Of a stretch of DNA of 64,000 nucleotides, positions 1 through 8,715 are shown in pieces. Under the pieces are notes generated by a model. That model was not told where the DNA came from, ran no database searches, and worked only from the letters and a program-made list of their open reading frames with translations. Numbering within the stretch: the first letter of the stretch is position 1; every line of letters starts with the position of its first letter. The translations under genes and the position numbers were made by a program. The stretch is from Vibrio algarum (lineage in GTDB: Bacteria; Pseudomonadota; Gammaproteobacteria; Enterobacterales; Vibrionaceae). Location: the NCBI RefSeq assembly GCF_028204155.1, contig NZ_JAQLOI010000001.1:2356001-2420000 (forward strand), read 5' to 3'.

Positions 1-389
1 TTGTCCTGACCACCAAATACCGCTGCATCTTCTGTCATTGAGTCAGAAACACAAGCGACTGGCTCTTTAAAATGGCGGTTAAAATAACTTCTAAAATAAG
101 CAACGCACCCTTGAGAACCGTGTACATAAGGTAAGGTTTTTTCAAAACCGAGTGCACAAAGTACCGCACCCAAAGGCTGACATGCTTTTGCAGGGTCAAT
201 CGTAACGTGCTTACGTTGAAAGTTTAGCTCTTTGTATTCTTCTGTTGTTGTCCATTCAAAGGTCTCTTTTACCTTTGCGTCATCAACAGCATCTTCATGG
301 GCGTTTCGCTTGTTGGCAAACATTTCCGTGTATTCCGGCTGTTTGAACAAGTCATAACCAGTTTTGATATCGTCAATTTTCTGGCTCAT
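1..389 (-). CDS. nifK: Nitrogenase MoFe protein beta subunit NifK (5' part only)
   Basis: This is the N-terminal ~129 residues of NifK; the rest lies beyond the left edge of the window. NifK pairs with NifD to form the MoFe protein and shares the P-cluster. The start at 389 reads MSQKIDDIKTGYDLF. Cysteines expected of P-cluster ligands are visible in the segments KACQPLGAVLCALG and HGSQGCVAYFRSYF. The SMTEDAAVFGGQ segment typical of NifK runs into the window edge. The gene follows nifD by 75 nt on the same strand, in the standard nifHDK order. Confidence 0.96.
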   Translation of the reverse strand, partial: MSQKIDDIKTGYDLFKQPEYTEMFANKRNAHEDAVDDAKVKETFEWTTTEEYKELNFQRKHVTIDPAKACQPLGAVLCALGFEKTLPYVHGSQGCVAYFRSYFNRHFKEPVACVSDSMTEDAAVFGGQD

Positions 390-464
390 ATATACTCTCC
401 TACCGCGCCACTAATCTGTGGACTGCGTTCGGTTATCAACTGATGGAAATCCTTTCCACCTTAA

Positions 465-1934
465 TTACGCTGTTTTTTCCAACAACGCTTCTGGCTCTTC
501 AACAAGCCAAGGGGCTTTGATTGCACTCCAACACGGATTATTAATGGTTAAGTCCATATCCCGCGCGAAAATAGCAAATCCATCGACACCATGATAAGGG
601 CCTGAATAGTCCCAACTGTGCATCTGTCTAAATGGGAAGCCCATCTTCTGAAAGACATATTTTTCTTTGATACCTGAGCCAACTAGATCTGGATTCAATT
701 TTTTTACAAACTCTTCCAGTTCATATTCCGTTGCATCATCAAACAATAACGTGGCGTCTTTCACTTCTGGCGTCGTTTTTACGTAGTCATCGTTATGAGC
801 GAATTCATAACCCGCACCGACAATTTCCATGCCTAGGTCTTCATAAGCACCGATGATATGACGTGGACGTAAACCACCGACATACAACATCACTTTTTTA
901 CTTTCTAAGCGTGGACGATACTTCTCAATTACTTGCTGCCATTCTGCGCGATAACGCTCGATAACGGCTTCGGTTTGAGCTTGTATTTTTTCATCAAAGA
1001 ACGCGGCTATTTTACGCATTGATTCTTCAATTTTTGTCGGACCAAATAGGTTGTACTCTATCCATGGCACATCGTGCTTCTCTTCCATATGACGAACGAT
1101 ATAGTTCATGGAACGATAACAGTGAACAAGGTTGAGTTTTACTTTTGGTGTATTTTCCATTTCAGGAAGCGTACCGTCACCAGACCATTGAGCAACAACA
1201 CGAAGTCCCATATCTTCTAAAATAATGCGCGACGACCATGCATCACCACCGATATTGTAGTCACCAATAATGGCCACATCGTAAGGAGATGACTCAAATT
1301 CACGCTCGCCCGATTTTGATAAGACATGATCGCGAATGGTGTCGTTCGCAATATGGTGGCCCAATGACTGAGAAACACCACGGAACCCTTCACAACGAAC
1401 AGGGACAATAGTTTTACCTATCTCTGCACCCTTCACTTTCGCTACCGCTTCAATGTCATCACCAATTAGACCAACTGGACACTCAGACTGAACCGAAAGT
1501 CCAGACGAGAGTGGAAACAACATTTCTAACTCATCGATAGCCCCTGATAATTTCTTATCACCACCGAAAACAATGTCACGCTCTTGAAAGTCTGTGGTTA
1601 CGTTTAATGTGCCGAATGTATCAACACCTGTTGTACCAGTATAATAGTTACGACGACCCGCACGAGAATACTGTCCACAACCGACAGGACCATGAGAAAT
1701 ATGGATCATATCTTTCACTGGCCCCCAAACCACCCCTTTTGAACCTGCGTATGCACAACCACGAACAGTCATAACACCGGGAAGAGATTTACGGTTAGAG
1801 GTAATACATTTACCATCGGCACTGCTTGTATCATTTACTGCAAGGTGTTTAGAACGTTCATCACGAGCAACCTCGGGATATACCTCCAACACCTCATCAA
1901 TCAATGCTTGAGTTTCTTCTTTATTCATCGACAT
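465..1934 (-). CDS. nifD: Nitrogenase MoFe protein alpha subunit NifD
   Basis: The protein is 489 residues, the normal length for NifD, the subunit that carries FeMo-cofactor. P-cluster cysteines are visible in RGCAYAG, GPVGCGQYSR and SECPVGLIGDD. The FeMo-co ligands are a Cys in LVHCYRSMNYI and a His in QMHSWDYSGPYHG. The ATG at 1934 is preferred because a GGAGG ribosome site lies just upstream; an in-frame TTG at 1946 overlaps that site and is unlikely. It lies 76 nt after nifH and is co-transcribed with nifH and nifK. No truncation or missing ligand was seen. Confidence 0.97.
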   Translation of the reverse strand: MSMNKEETQALIDEVLEVYPEVARDERSKHLAVNDTSSADGKCITSNRKSLPGVMTVRGCAYAGSKGVVWGPVKDMIHISHGPVGCGQYSRAGRRNYYTGTTGVDTFGTLNVTTDFQERDIVFGGDKKLSGAIDELEMLFPLSSGLSVQSECPVGLIGDDIEAVAKVKGAEIGKTIVPVRCEGFRGVSQSLGHHIANDTIRDHVLSKSGEREFESSPYDVAIIGDYNIGGDAWSSRIILEDMGLRVVAQWSGDGTLPEMENTPKVKLNLVHCYRSMNYIVRHMEEKHDVPWIEYNLFGPTKIEESMRKIAAFFDEKIQAQTEAVIERYRAEWQQVIEKYRPRLESKKVMLYVGGLRPRHIIGAYEDLGMEIVGAGYEFAHNDDYVKTTPEVKDATLLFDDATEYELEEFVKKLNPDLVGSGIKEKYVFQKMGFPFRQMHSWDYSGPYHGVDGFAIFARDMDLTINNPCWSAIKAPWLVEEPEALLEKTA

Positions 1935-2010
1935 TTCTGCCTCCAAATTTGGTTATAGCTTTAAAGTCATTGCTAAGTTAAGTCAATTTAAGCTAATTTA
2001 AATCAAATAC

Positions 2011-2889
2011 TTATGCCGCAACTTGATCTGCAGTTTTACCAATAATTGATTCGTCTTCTTCATCTATAAGACCAAACTCCATCAATAGATCTTCAAGCTC
2101 ATCCATAGATACTGGTGTTGGAATAACAAACAGTTCGTTGTCGATGATTTTCTTCGCTAGAGTGCGGTACTCATCAGCTTGTTTACAACTTGGGTCATAC
2201 TCAATAACGGTCATACGACGAATCTCTGCACGCTGTACAATGTTGTCACGCGGAACAAAGTGAATCATTTGTGTACCTATTTTATCCGCAAGAGCCATAA
2301 TCAGTTCATCTTCTCGGTCAGTATTACGAGAGTTACAGATAAGACCTGCTAGACGTACAGTACCTGTCGTAGCGTACTTACAAATACCCTTAGAAATATT
2401 GTTAGCAGCGTACATTGCCATCATTTCACCAGATACAACGATATAGATTTCTTCTGCTTTGTTTTCACGAATTGGCATGGCAAAACCACCACATACCACA
2501 TCACCAAGTACGTCATAGAACACGAAATCTAGATCATCTTCGTACGCGCCTTCTTCTTCTAAAAAGTTTATCGCTGTAATAACACCACGACCAGCGCACC
2601 CAACACCTGGCTCAGGACCGCCAGATTCAACACAGCGAACGTCGCCATAACCGGTTTTCAGTACATCTTCTAACTCAATATCTTCAACCGTACCTTCCTC
2701 TGCCGCCATTTCCATAATGGTATTTTGCGCCTTAGAGTGAAGAATCAAACGAGTAGAATCCGCTTTAGGATCACAACCGATAATCATTACCTTTTTGCCT
2801 GCCTCAGCTAAAGCGGCTACTAGGTTCTGAGTTGTTGTTGATTTACCGATACCGCCTTTTCCGTATATTGCACATTGACGAATTGCCAT
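2011..2889 (-). CDS. nifH: Nitrogenase iron protein NifH
   Basis: This 292-residue protein is the dimeric Fe protein (dinitrogenase reductase), which passes electrons to NifDK in an ATP-dependent way. It starts MAIRQCAIYGKGGIGKST, with the P-loop at residues ~9-17. The two cysteines that bridge the 4Fe-4S cluster sit in GVGCAGRGVI (with the adjacent Arg that is ADP-ribosylated in some diazotrophs) and DVVCGGFAMP. The frame stays open upstream to 3033, but 2889 is the true start: it gives the conserved N-terminus and has a GGAGG-type ribosome site. It is the first gene of nifHDK. Confidence 0.98.
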   Translation of the reverse strand: MAIRQCAIYGKGGIGKSTTTQNLVAALAEAGKKVMIIGCDPKADSTRLILHSKAQNTIMEMAAEEGTVEDIELEDVLKTGYGDVRCVESGGPEPGVGCAGRGVITAINFLEEEGAYEDDLDFVFYDVLGDVVCGGFAMPIRENKAEEIYIVVSGEMMAMYAANNISKGICKYATTGTVRLAGLICNSRNTDREDELIMALADKIGTQMIHFVPRDNIVQRAEIRRMTVIEYDPSCKQADEYRTLAKKIIDNELFVIPTPVSMDELEDLLMEFGLIDEEDESIIGKTADQVAA

Positions 2890-2936
2890 AATGGGTCCCT
2901 CCATAGGATGATTGAAAAACAATTCGTATTTATATC

Positions 2937-2952
2937 TGCGAAATTCACGCCA
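2937..2952 (-). promoter_or_regulatory. Sigma-54 (-24/-12) promoter of nifHDK
   Basis: On the minus strand these 16 bases read TGGCGTGAATTTCGCA. This matches the RpoN consensus TGGCACG-N4-TTGCA, with GG and GC exactly 10 bases apart. It ends 47 bases before the nifH ATG, which suits a sigma-54 promoter for nifH. Confidence 0.88.
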
Positions 2953-3058
2953 CAAATAGATTTTTATGTATAGTATTGATATATAAGATAAATATAATAA
3001 ATGCGCGAGACACAACAACGAGCAATAACACAAAGAACCTTACAATTAGTAAGTGTAT

Positions 3059-3074
3059 TGTTCGCTTCAAAACA
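3059..3074. promoter_or_regulatory. NifA upstream activator sequence (TGT-N10-ACA)
   Basis: The bases read TGT, ten bases, ACA, an exact match to the NifA UAS. It lies about 107 bp upstream of the nifH -24/-12 element, the normal distance for an enhancer that works by DNA looping. nifA itself is not in the window. Confidence 0.82.
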
Positions 3075-3296
3075 AAATTGTAGGTGTCGGTAACGGTTTT
3101 AAAATAGCAGACAGATTCTATGCTCTAAGAAGCAGTATCGAATCAACCATGAAATGGTTTCATCGACCTCAAACGGCTTGCCGATAGAATCACGAATTTC
3201 GACAATATAATCTGCTATTGTCAAAAAACGCTAGCTAGGCCAAAGAGTTAAACTAGGTTATTCCTTAATTTAGCGACACGCGATTAAGGAGTATAT

Positions 3297-5582
3297 ATGC
3301 AAAAGAAAATCTCTATTCTACTCATAAGTTTAACCAGCGGAATATCAATGGCTTCAGCTGACGAGATGATTCGAAATGGCTCATTTATAAATGGCATTGA
3401 CGGATGGTGGACAGCTGGCGCTACTGTTTCAACGGATAACAAACAAGCTTGCATGAATATCGCAAATCCTGGTGCTAATTCGTGGAGTATTATCATTGGC
3501 CATGCCGGTGTTGGTCTCGAGCAGGGAGAGAAATATATTCTCAGTTTTGACGCTTATGCCAATGTTGACACTGAAATTAAGACCTTAATTCAGCATGAGG
3601 GGCCGCCATATACTCACCACTTCGTAAAAGATACGATTATCAAACAGGAAACCAATTCTTATCGTTATGAATTTACGCAAGAAGGTGAGAGCGATGCTGG
3701 TGCAGAGTTCCAGTTTCAGATGGGGGCGAAAAAAGTAGCAGAAATCTGTGTTTCCAATATATCACTACTTGGTAAACCCTATATTGAATCTGCAAATCTA
3801 TCACCGATACGTGCCAACCAACACGGCTATTTACCCAAATCAGATAAATTTGTTTTTTTAGCCAGTGATTCAGATGAACCAATACGTTGGACATTGAAAA
3901 ACGCGCAAGGTATTAGCATTGATATGGGCCGAACACTGCCAACCGGGCTAAACAAAGCCTCTGGCGAAAAACTTCATAGAATCGATCTTTCCCATTACAC
4001 AACAGAAATAGAGGGATTAACCGTATCCATAGGTGAAGAGAAAGGCTTACCGTTTGATATCGGTAGTGACGTTTTTCATCGCTTAAAACACGATGCACTC
4101 AGCTATTTTTATCAAAACCGTAGCGGTATTGCGATTGAAGAACAGTATGTTCAACGACCAGATCTTGCGCGCCCAGCGGGACACGCAAGTGACAACGTCA
4201 CGTGCTTCGATAAAAAAGACGCATGGGGAAACAATTGGCCAGGTTGTGATTTCACAATAGATGCGACTGGAGGTTGGTACGATGCTGGTGACCACGGTAA
4301 ATATACCGTCAATAGTGGCATCTCAACTTGGACACTTCTTAACCTTTACGAACGTGGTAAGTGGCTTGAAGGTGCTAATAGTCCATTTGAAAATGAATTG
4401 GTCACCATTCCGGAGGCGAATAATGGTGTCAATCCAGTACTTTCCGAAGCACGTTGGAACATCGAGTTTATGCTTTCAATGCAGATACCCGAAGGTAAGA
4501 GAGTATCTGTACCTGTCGGTAACCAATCGAGTGACAAAAAACTAGAACTCACTGAAATTAACGCCTCATTTCTCGCTTTTCACAAAATAGCCGATGAAGC
4601 CTGGACAGGAATGCCCCTTCCTCCACATAAAGACACACAAAAACGTTATGTGGGTCAGCCCAGTACCGCTGCAACTCTAAATTTAGCCGCTATTGGCGCA
4701 CAATGCGGGCGTATCTGGAAGGATATAGATAAAGACTTTTCCGACCGTTGTATAACTGTGGCAGAAAACGCTTGGCAAGCTGCAAATCAACACCCTGAGA
4801 TATTCGCATATGACAACTTTACAGGATCTGGTCCTTATGACGATCTGTCACTAAGTGATGAGTTTTATTGGGCTGCAACAGAACTATTTATTACGACTGC
4901 CAACGCAAAATACCAACAGGTTATGGAAACCTCACCACATTACCTAGATTCACCTAAAGGAAATCTGGCTTCTGATGGTGACATCTTTTGGCAATATACC
5001 GCACCACTTGGCACCATCAGTCTAGCGGTTGTACCAAATTCTTTAAATCAAACTGAGATAGATAAAGCCAGAGCTGAAATAGTGAAAACAGCACAAAATT
5101 ATCAAGCTCAAATACATACCGAAGGCTATCACATCCCTTATTCCGTTGAAGAGTACCCTTGGGGATCAAACTCGAACCTTGTTAACCGATCTATTTTCTT
5201 GGTGTATGCCAATGATTTTACTCAAGACATCCAGTTCTTAAAAAGCGCAGCAAGTGCAATGGATTATTTATTGGGTGCTAACCCAATGAATATCTCATAT
5301 ATCACTGGCTATGGTACTCGTGCAGCAGAAAACCCGCACCATCGATTTTGGGCAAAAGCGGCAGATGAACAATCACCGGCACCTGCGCCCGGAGCACTCA
5401 TTGGTGGTCCAAATTCAATCAGCTTTAGTGACCCAATTGCCGCAACGATGAAAGGGAGTTGTACTGGGCAAACCTGCTATAGAGATAATATAGGCGCATG
5501 GTCTCTTAACGAAATAACTATTAACTGGAACGCCCCATTGGTCTGGGTTACTTCAGCTTTAGATGAAGGAAAACTAAACTAA
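3297..5582 (+). CDS. Secreted GH9 endoglucanase with N-terminal carbohydrate-binding module
   Basis: The 761-residue precursor has a signal peptide (residues ~1-21, ending SMASA). A CBM4/9-like beta-sandwich follows at ~23-160 (NGSFINGIDGWW start). A CelD_N Ig-like domain lies at ~168-255 (ANQHGYLPKSDKFVFL), and the GH9 (alpha/alpha)6 domain runs from ~260 to the end. GH9 catalytic residues are present: the DAGDHG motif with D329 and D332, the His pair in ENPHHRFW, and the acid Glu E739 in LNEITINWN. The likely role is endo-hydrolysis of beta-1,4-glucan outside the cell. The cytoplasmic Vibrio GH9 glucosaminidase lacks a signal peptide and CBM, so it is less likely. The start has an AAGGAG ribosome site. 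The gene stands alone, divergent from nifHDK. Confidence 0.9.
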   Translation: MQKKISILLISLTSGISMASADEMIRNGSFINGIDGWWTAGATVSTDNKQACMNIANPGANSWSIIIGHAGVGLEQGEKYILSFDAYANVDTEIKTLIQHEGPPYTHHFVKDTIIKQETNSYRYEFTQEGESDAGAEFQFQMGAKKVAEICVSNISLLGKPYIESANLSPIRANQHGYLPKSDKFVFLASDSDEPIRWTLKNAQGISIDMGRTLPTGLNKASGEKLHRIDLSHYTTEIEGLTVSIGEEKGLPFDIGSDVFHRLKHDALSYFYQNRSGIAIEEQYVQRPDLARPAGHASDNVTCFDKKDAWGNNWPGCDFTIDATGGWYDAGDHGKYTVNSGISTWTLLNLYERGKWLEGANSPFENELVTIPEANNGVNPVLSEARWNIEFMLSMQIPEGKRVSVPVGNQSSDKKLELTEINASFLAFHKIADEAWTGMPLPPHKDTQKRYVGQPSTAATLNLAAIGAQCGRIWKDIDKDFSDRCITVAENAWQAANQHPEIFAYDNFTGSGPYDDLSLSDEFYWAATELFITTANAKYQQVMETSPHYLDSPKGNLASDGDIFWQYTAPLGTISLAVVPNSLNQTEIDKARAEIVKTAQNYQAQIHTEGYHIPYSVEEYPWGSNSNLVNRSIFLVYANDFTQDIQFLKSAASAMDYLLGANPMNISYITGYGTRAAENPHHRFWAKAADEQSPAPAPGALIGGPNSISFSDPIAATMKGSCTGQTCYRDNIGAWSLNEITINWNAPLVWVTSALDEGKLN

Positions 5583-5600
5583 ATTGGCGTGGCCGTACAA

Positions 5601-5659
5601 CAAAACCTAGCCGATAACGTTTCCAAGTTTACAGGAAGCCTCAAAGGTACTAGGTTTTG
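5601..5659 (+). terminator. Inverted repeat after the GH9 gene, possible terminator
   Basis: Arms CAAAACCTAG (5601-5610) and CTAGGTTTTG (5650-5659) are perfectly complementary and are followed by TTTTC. The 39-nt loop holds a small TTCC/GGAA hairpin (5621-5637). The long loop makes this an atypical terminator. It lies between the convergent GH9 and PTS genes. Confidence 0.5.
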
Positions 5660-5715
5660 TTTTCGTCATTTTTTATTATTTGACGGCATTTAGTTATATT
5701 ACAAATTATTAATGT

Positions 5716-6165
5716 CTAATAAGCTTGTAAAATTTCTATTATTTCTGACTCATTATTTGCAGCAATAATACGATCTATGTCGTCATCATTTTGAAACAGG
5801 TTTGATAACGCCATAATCGTATGAATGTGGCTGTCAGAGTCCATTGCAGCTAAAGTGATCGCCAGATAGACCTCACCGTTATCACTTGATTCCAAATCAA
5901 CACCATTTTTGAATACTGTTACCTGTAATGCAGCTCTATTAACGCCATCTTCTGGTCGAGCATGAGGCATCGCAATTTTTGGTGCTAAAACATAATAAGC
6001 ACCAATATCCTTATGCTTCTCTTTAATCGCTTCCAGATAGCTCGGTTCCACATCCCCTCTTGATAATAAGACGGAACAAGTTAATCCCAATGCCGAATCT
6101 ACTGATAAATCTCTTTCTGAAGTGATGACAACGCCATCACTTCCTACAAGGTCATACAAGCTCAT
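5716..6165 (-). CDS. PTS EIIA component, mannitol/fructose type (ascorbate-family system)
   Basis: This 149-residue cytoplasmic phosphocarrier has the EIIA-2 fold. The phosphorylated His lies in KIAMPHARPEDGV. It takes phosphate from HPr and passes it to the IIB protein at 7427-7696. The ATG at 6165 is chosen over the upstream ATG at 6177 because it overlaps the IIC stop codon (TCATGA), so translation is probably coupled. It is the last gene of a IIB-IIC-IIA operon like ulaBAC. The substrate cannot be fixed from sequence; UlaC-type EIIA proteins are the closest family. Confidence 0.85.
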   Translation of the reverse strand: MSLYDLVGSDGVVITSERDLSVDSALGLTCSVLLSRGDVEPSYLEAIKEKHKDIGAYYVLAPKIAMPHARPEDGVNRAALQVTVFKNGVDLESSDNGEVYLAITLAAMDSDSHIHTIMALSNLFQNDDDIDRIIAANNESEIIEILQAY

Positions 6166-7397
6166 GAAACAATCCAACCAAGAATCAAACCAACCACACC
6201 AAAGTCAAAGTCAGCAAACGTCGTCGCTTCAAGTCCTAAGCCACCAAGTACTGGAAGCAATAGCATCGGTAAGAACGAAATACATAAGCCCTGAGCAAAA
6301 GAACCCAAGATAGCACCGCGTAACCCACCTGTTGCATTACCGTACACACCCGCAGCACCACCAACGAAAAAATGAGGTACAACACCAGCGACAATAATCG
6401 TCCATCCTAATAGACCTTGAATACCCATCGCTACAAGACCAGCGGCGAATGAGCATAAAAAGCCAATTAGCACCGCATTTGGGGCGACAGGAAATACCAT
6501 TGGACAATCCAATGCAGGTTTAGCTCCGGGTACTAGATTATCTGAAATGCCTTTGAATGCTGGAACAATCTCGGCGATCAGCATTTTTACACCTTGCAGT
6601 ACAATATACACACCACCTGCAAAGATTAACGATTGCATAAAGGTAAATACAACCCAGTTTTGCCCGTCTGCTACCGAAGTAACAAATTCACCACCCGCAA
6701 TAATAGAAGCTAATAAAAAGAACACCGACATAGTCGTCGCAACAGCCACGGGTGTATCACGTAAGAACATCAAGCTTTTAGGCATTTGAATATCTTCTGT
6801 TGTTTTAGAAGTATCGCCAAACTTACTACCGACATAACCAGAAACAATATACGAGAGTGTTGAAAAGTGTCCGATAGCTAGTTGGTCCGTACCCATCACT
6901 TTTTCAGTATATTTTTGACCCAATGCTGGCATTATAACCATCAAAGAACCAACCAATATAGAACCGATAGCGATTAGAGCAGCTCCAGTTATCCCAGCAG
7001 TTGATAAGATTACCGCAACCAACATTGACATAAACATCGTATGGTGACCGGTTAAGAAAATGTATTTCAATGGCGTAAATCGAGCTAATAAAATATTGAC
7101 TACAAAAGCGAAAAACATTATTAACGCCATTTCATAGCCGAACGCTTCTTGCGCTAATGCTACAATCGCTTCATTATTTGGAATAACACCACTTACACCA
7201 AAAGCTTCAGTAAACACGACTGAAAAATTATTTAGAGCGCCAACCAGTGCACCCGCACCAAAGCCGAGAATTAAAAAACCCATCACGGTTTTAATTGTTC
7301 CCTTTAATATTGTTGATATGTCTGACTTTTGAGCGACAAGACCAACAAATGCAATTAAACCAACCATTATTGCTGGCTCTTTTAATAAGCCAAGCAT
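6162..7397 (-). CDS. PTS EIIC component, ascorbate (UlaA/SgaT) family; start probably frameshifted
   Basis: This very hydrophobic 411-residue permease is recognisable as UlaA family by the stretches KGTIKTVMGFLILGFGAGAL, VGSLMVIMPALGQKY and VLQGVKMLIAEIVPAFKGIS. The ATG at 7397 has no ribosome site. A second ATG at 7417 sits 9 nt after the IIB stop with a good AGGAAA site, but it is out of frame by one base. Adding one T to the T5 run (A5 at 7404-7408 on the plus strand), or to the adjacent TT, would restore a continuous N-terminus (MENF..FMLGLLKEP). The true gene probably starts at 7417 with a one-base loss in this sequence. Confidence 0.85.
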   Translation of the reverse strand: MLGLLKEPAIMVGLIAFVGLVAQKSDISTILKGTIKTVMGFLILGFGAGALVGALNNFSVVFTEAFGVSGVIPNNEAIVALAQEAFGYEMALIMFFAFVVNILLARFTPLKYIFLTGHHTMFMSMLVAVILSTAGITGAALIAIGSILVGSLMVIMPALGQKYTEKVMGTDQLAIGHFSTLSYIVSGYVGSKFGDTSKTTEDIQMPKSLMFLRDTPVAVATTMSVFFLLASIIAGGEFVTSVADGQNWVVFTFMQSLIFAGGVYIVLQGVKMLIAEIVPAFKGISDNLVPGAKPALDCPMVFPVAPNAVLIGFLCSFAAGLVAMGIQGLLGWTIIVAGVVPHFFVGGAAGVYGNATGGLRGAILGSFAQGLCISFLPMLLLPVLGGLGLEATTFADFDFGVVGLILGWIVS

Positions 7398-7426
7398 GAA
7401 TTCAAAAAGTTTTCCATTATAGTTTC

Positions 7427-7696
7427 CTACAAAAATGTTTTTAGTTGTTGTTCGATGGATTCTTTGTCAAATATATTTTTTAAACTGACTATGTTTTTCT
7501 TTCCTGATTCTTCTAATTGGGCAGCTATATCAGTTGCTGCAACCCATATATCCGCTTTACTAGACGCTGAAGAAGATAAATCCTCATGATCAACTTCAGC
7601 TTCAAAACCGAGTTTCTTTACCACTTCTTTTACGGCCATTTCCATCATTAAAGATGTTCCTAATCCGTTCCCACATACAACTAAAATTTTTTTCAT
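7427..7696 (-). CDS. PTS EIIB component, ascorbate family
   Basis: This 89-residue EIIB protein has the phosphocysteine loop at its N-terminus (VVCGNGLGTSLMMEM, active-site Cys at about residue 8). It takes phosphate from EIIA and passes it to the sugar during uptake through EIIC. It is the first gene of the operon and is 9 nt from the probable true IIC start at 7417. UlaB-type proteins have the same size and motif. The transported substrate is inferred only at family level. Confidence 0.88.
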   Translation of the reverse strand: MKKILVVCGNGLGTSLMMEMAVKEVVKKLGFEAEVDHEDLSSSASSKADIWVAATDIAAQLEESGKKNIVSLKNIFDKESIEQQLKTFL

Positions 7697-7787
7697 ATTA
7701 TTTTTTCTCGCATTGGATTATATAAAATAGATATTTTTTCGTTCAGGCCCGCGATGAATCATACAAGACTGGATAAAAATCAAACAA

Positions 7788-7828
7788 GATCACCATCACA
7801 AAACCAAATTGTTCTTGTGATGGTGATC
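7788..7828 (-). terminator. Perfect 14-bp hairpin, terminator for the minus-strand gene at 7987-8472
   Basis: GATCACCATCACAA (7788-7801) and TTGTGATGGTGATC (7815-7828) pair perfectly around a 13-nt loop. Read on the minus strand the hairpin is followed by a T-rich stretch, so it would terminate transcription from 7987-8472 upstream of the PTS operon. It could also act as a leader structure for that operon. Confidence 0.6.
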
Positions 7829-7986
7829 GCATAAAATTACAATTTAACTTAAATTTTGATCGACCTAATTGAAAGACTAATAGAAATAAAAATATATTTT
7901 TGGGAAAATAAAATGGAAGTGATTAAAAAAAGTGATAATAAATCTAATATATTATCTGTTTTTAGGGATATGATTTTATGAATATA

Positions 7987-8472
7987 CTATTTTCCATAAT
8001 CGGAGAGTATTTTCTTAAACAAACGATTTACATTTTTAGTTTTTTTATTTCTCTTGGTTAATTGTTTTAGTGATTTAGGTGCATCTTCATCGACATTTAT
8101 TGCATCAGAGTCTTCTTTTTGATCGATCATTTTTTGTACTACTGGCAATAGCATGCGTATTTCTTCATTATTAGAATTAATAAGCACAACTATATTTTCA
8201 GACTCAACTTGCGAGATGGTAAGTAATCCATGTTTAACAGATTCAACTTGAACCCCTACCATGATGGATTCCGGTGGTACGGATCTATCCGGAACATTTC
8301 CTTTCCGTAATTTTGTCGCACTGACTGAACGAATATTACCTGTATTTTCAAATGCGACAATAACGGTGTGACAATTATAATATTCCACTACTGTCACGTA
8401 ACCATGCTTATTTGTTTTAAACCTAGCTCCTATTTTCATATCTAGTGGAGCATCCATCTTTTTCACCAGCAC
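7987..8472 (-). CDS. Uncharacterised two-repeat protein with basic tail
   Basis: This 161-residue soluble protein is not recognised at gene level. It holds two tandem ~50-residue units. The first (~14-62) reads IGARFKTNKHGYVTVVEY then VAFENTGNIRSV; the second (~72-115) reads VGVQVESVKHGLLTISQV. The G-x-x-(F/V)-x-(T/S)-x-K-H-G pattern followed by T-V/I resembles small beta-barrel repeats seen in phage and plasmid DNA-binding proteins. The tail after ~130 is Lys/Arg-rich (KQLTKRNKKTKN), consistent with nucleic-acid binding. Met-6 or Met-12 could be the real start. It is monocistronic, ahead of a hairpin. Function unknown. Confidence 0.6.
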   Translation of the reverse strand: MLVKKMDAPLDMKIGARFKTNKHGYVTVVEYYNCHTVIVAFENTGNIRSVSATKLRKGNVPDRSVPPESIMVGVQVESVKHGLLTISQVESENIVVLINSNNEEIRMLLPVVQKMIDQKEDSDAINVDEDAPKSLKQLTKRNKKTKNVNRLFKKILSDYGK

Positions 8473-8715
8473 TATCTCTTATACCTTGAGGTTATTTACA
8501 GTAATATTTCTTGAACCAATTAATCTACACTTTCTTTGACTAATATGGTATCAAAATTATCAAGTATCCATAACCCTAAGCCCATTCGCTTTTTTAACCC
8601 TCAGCAAACTAAGCAATTTTTCTGTTTGTATGAGCATTAATTAATCATCTTCTCTGCTTTCAACGTTTAAGCGCACACACGCTCTGTAGTTGAACGCTGT
8701 AGATTGAAGCGCCAT

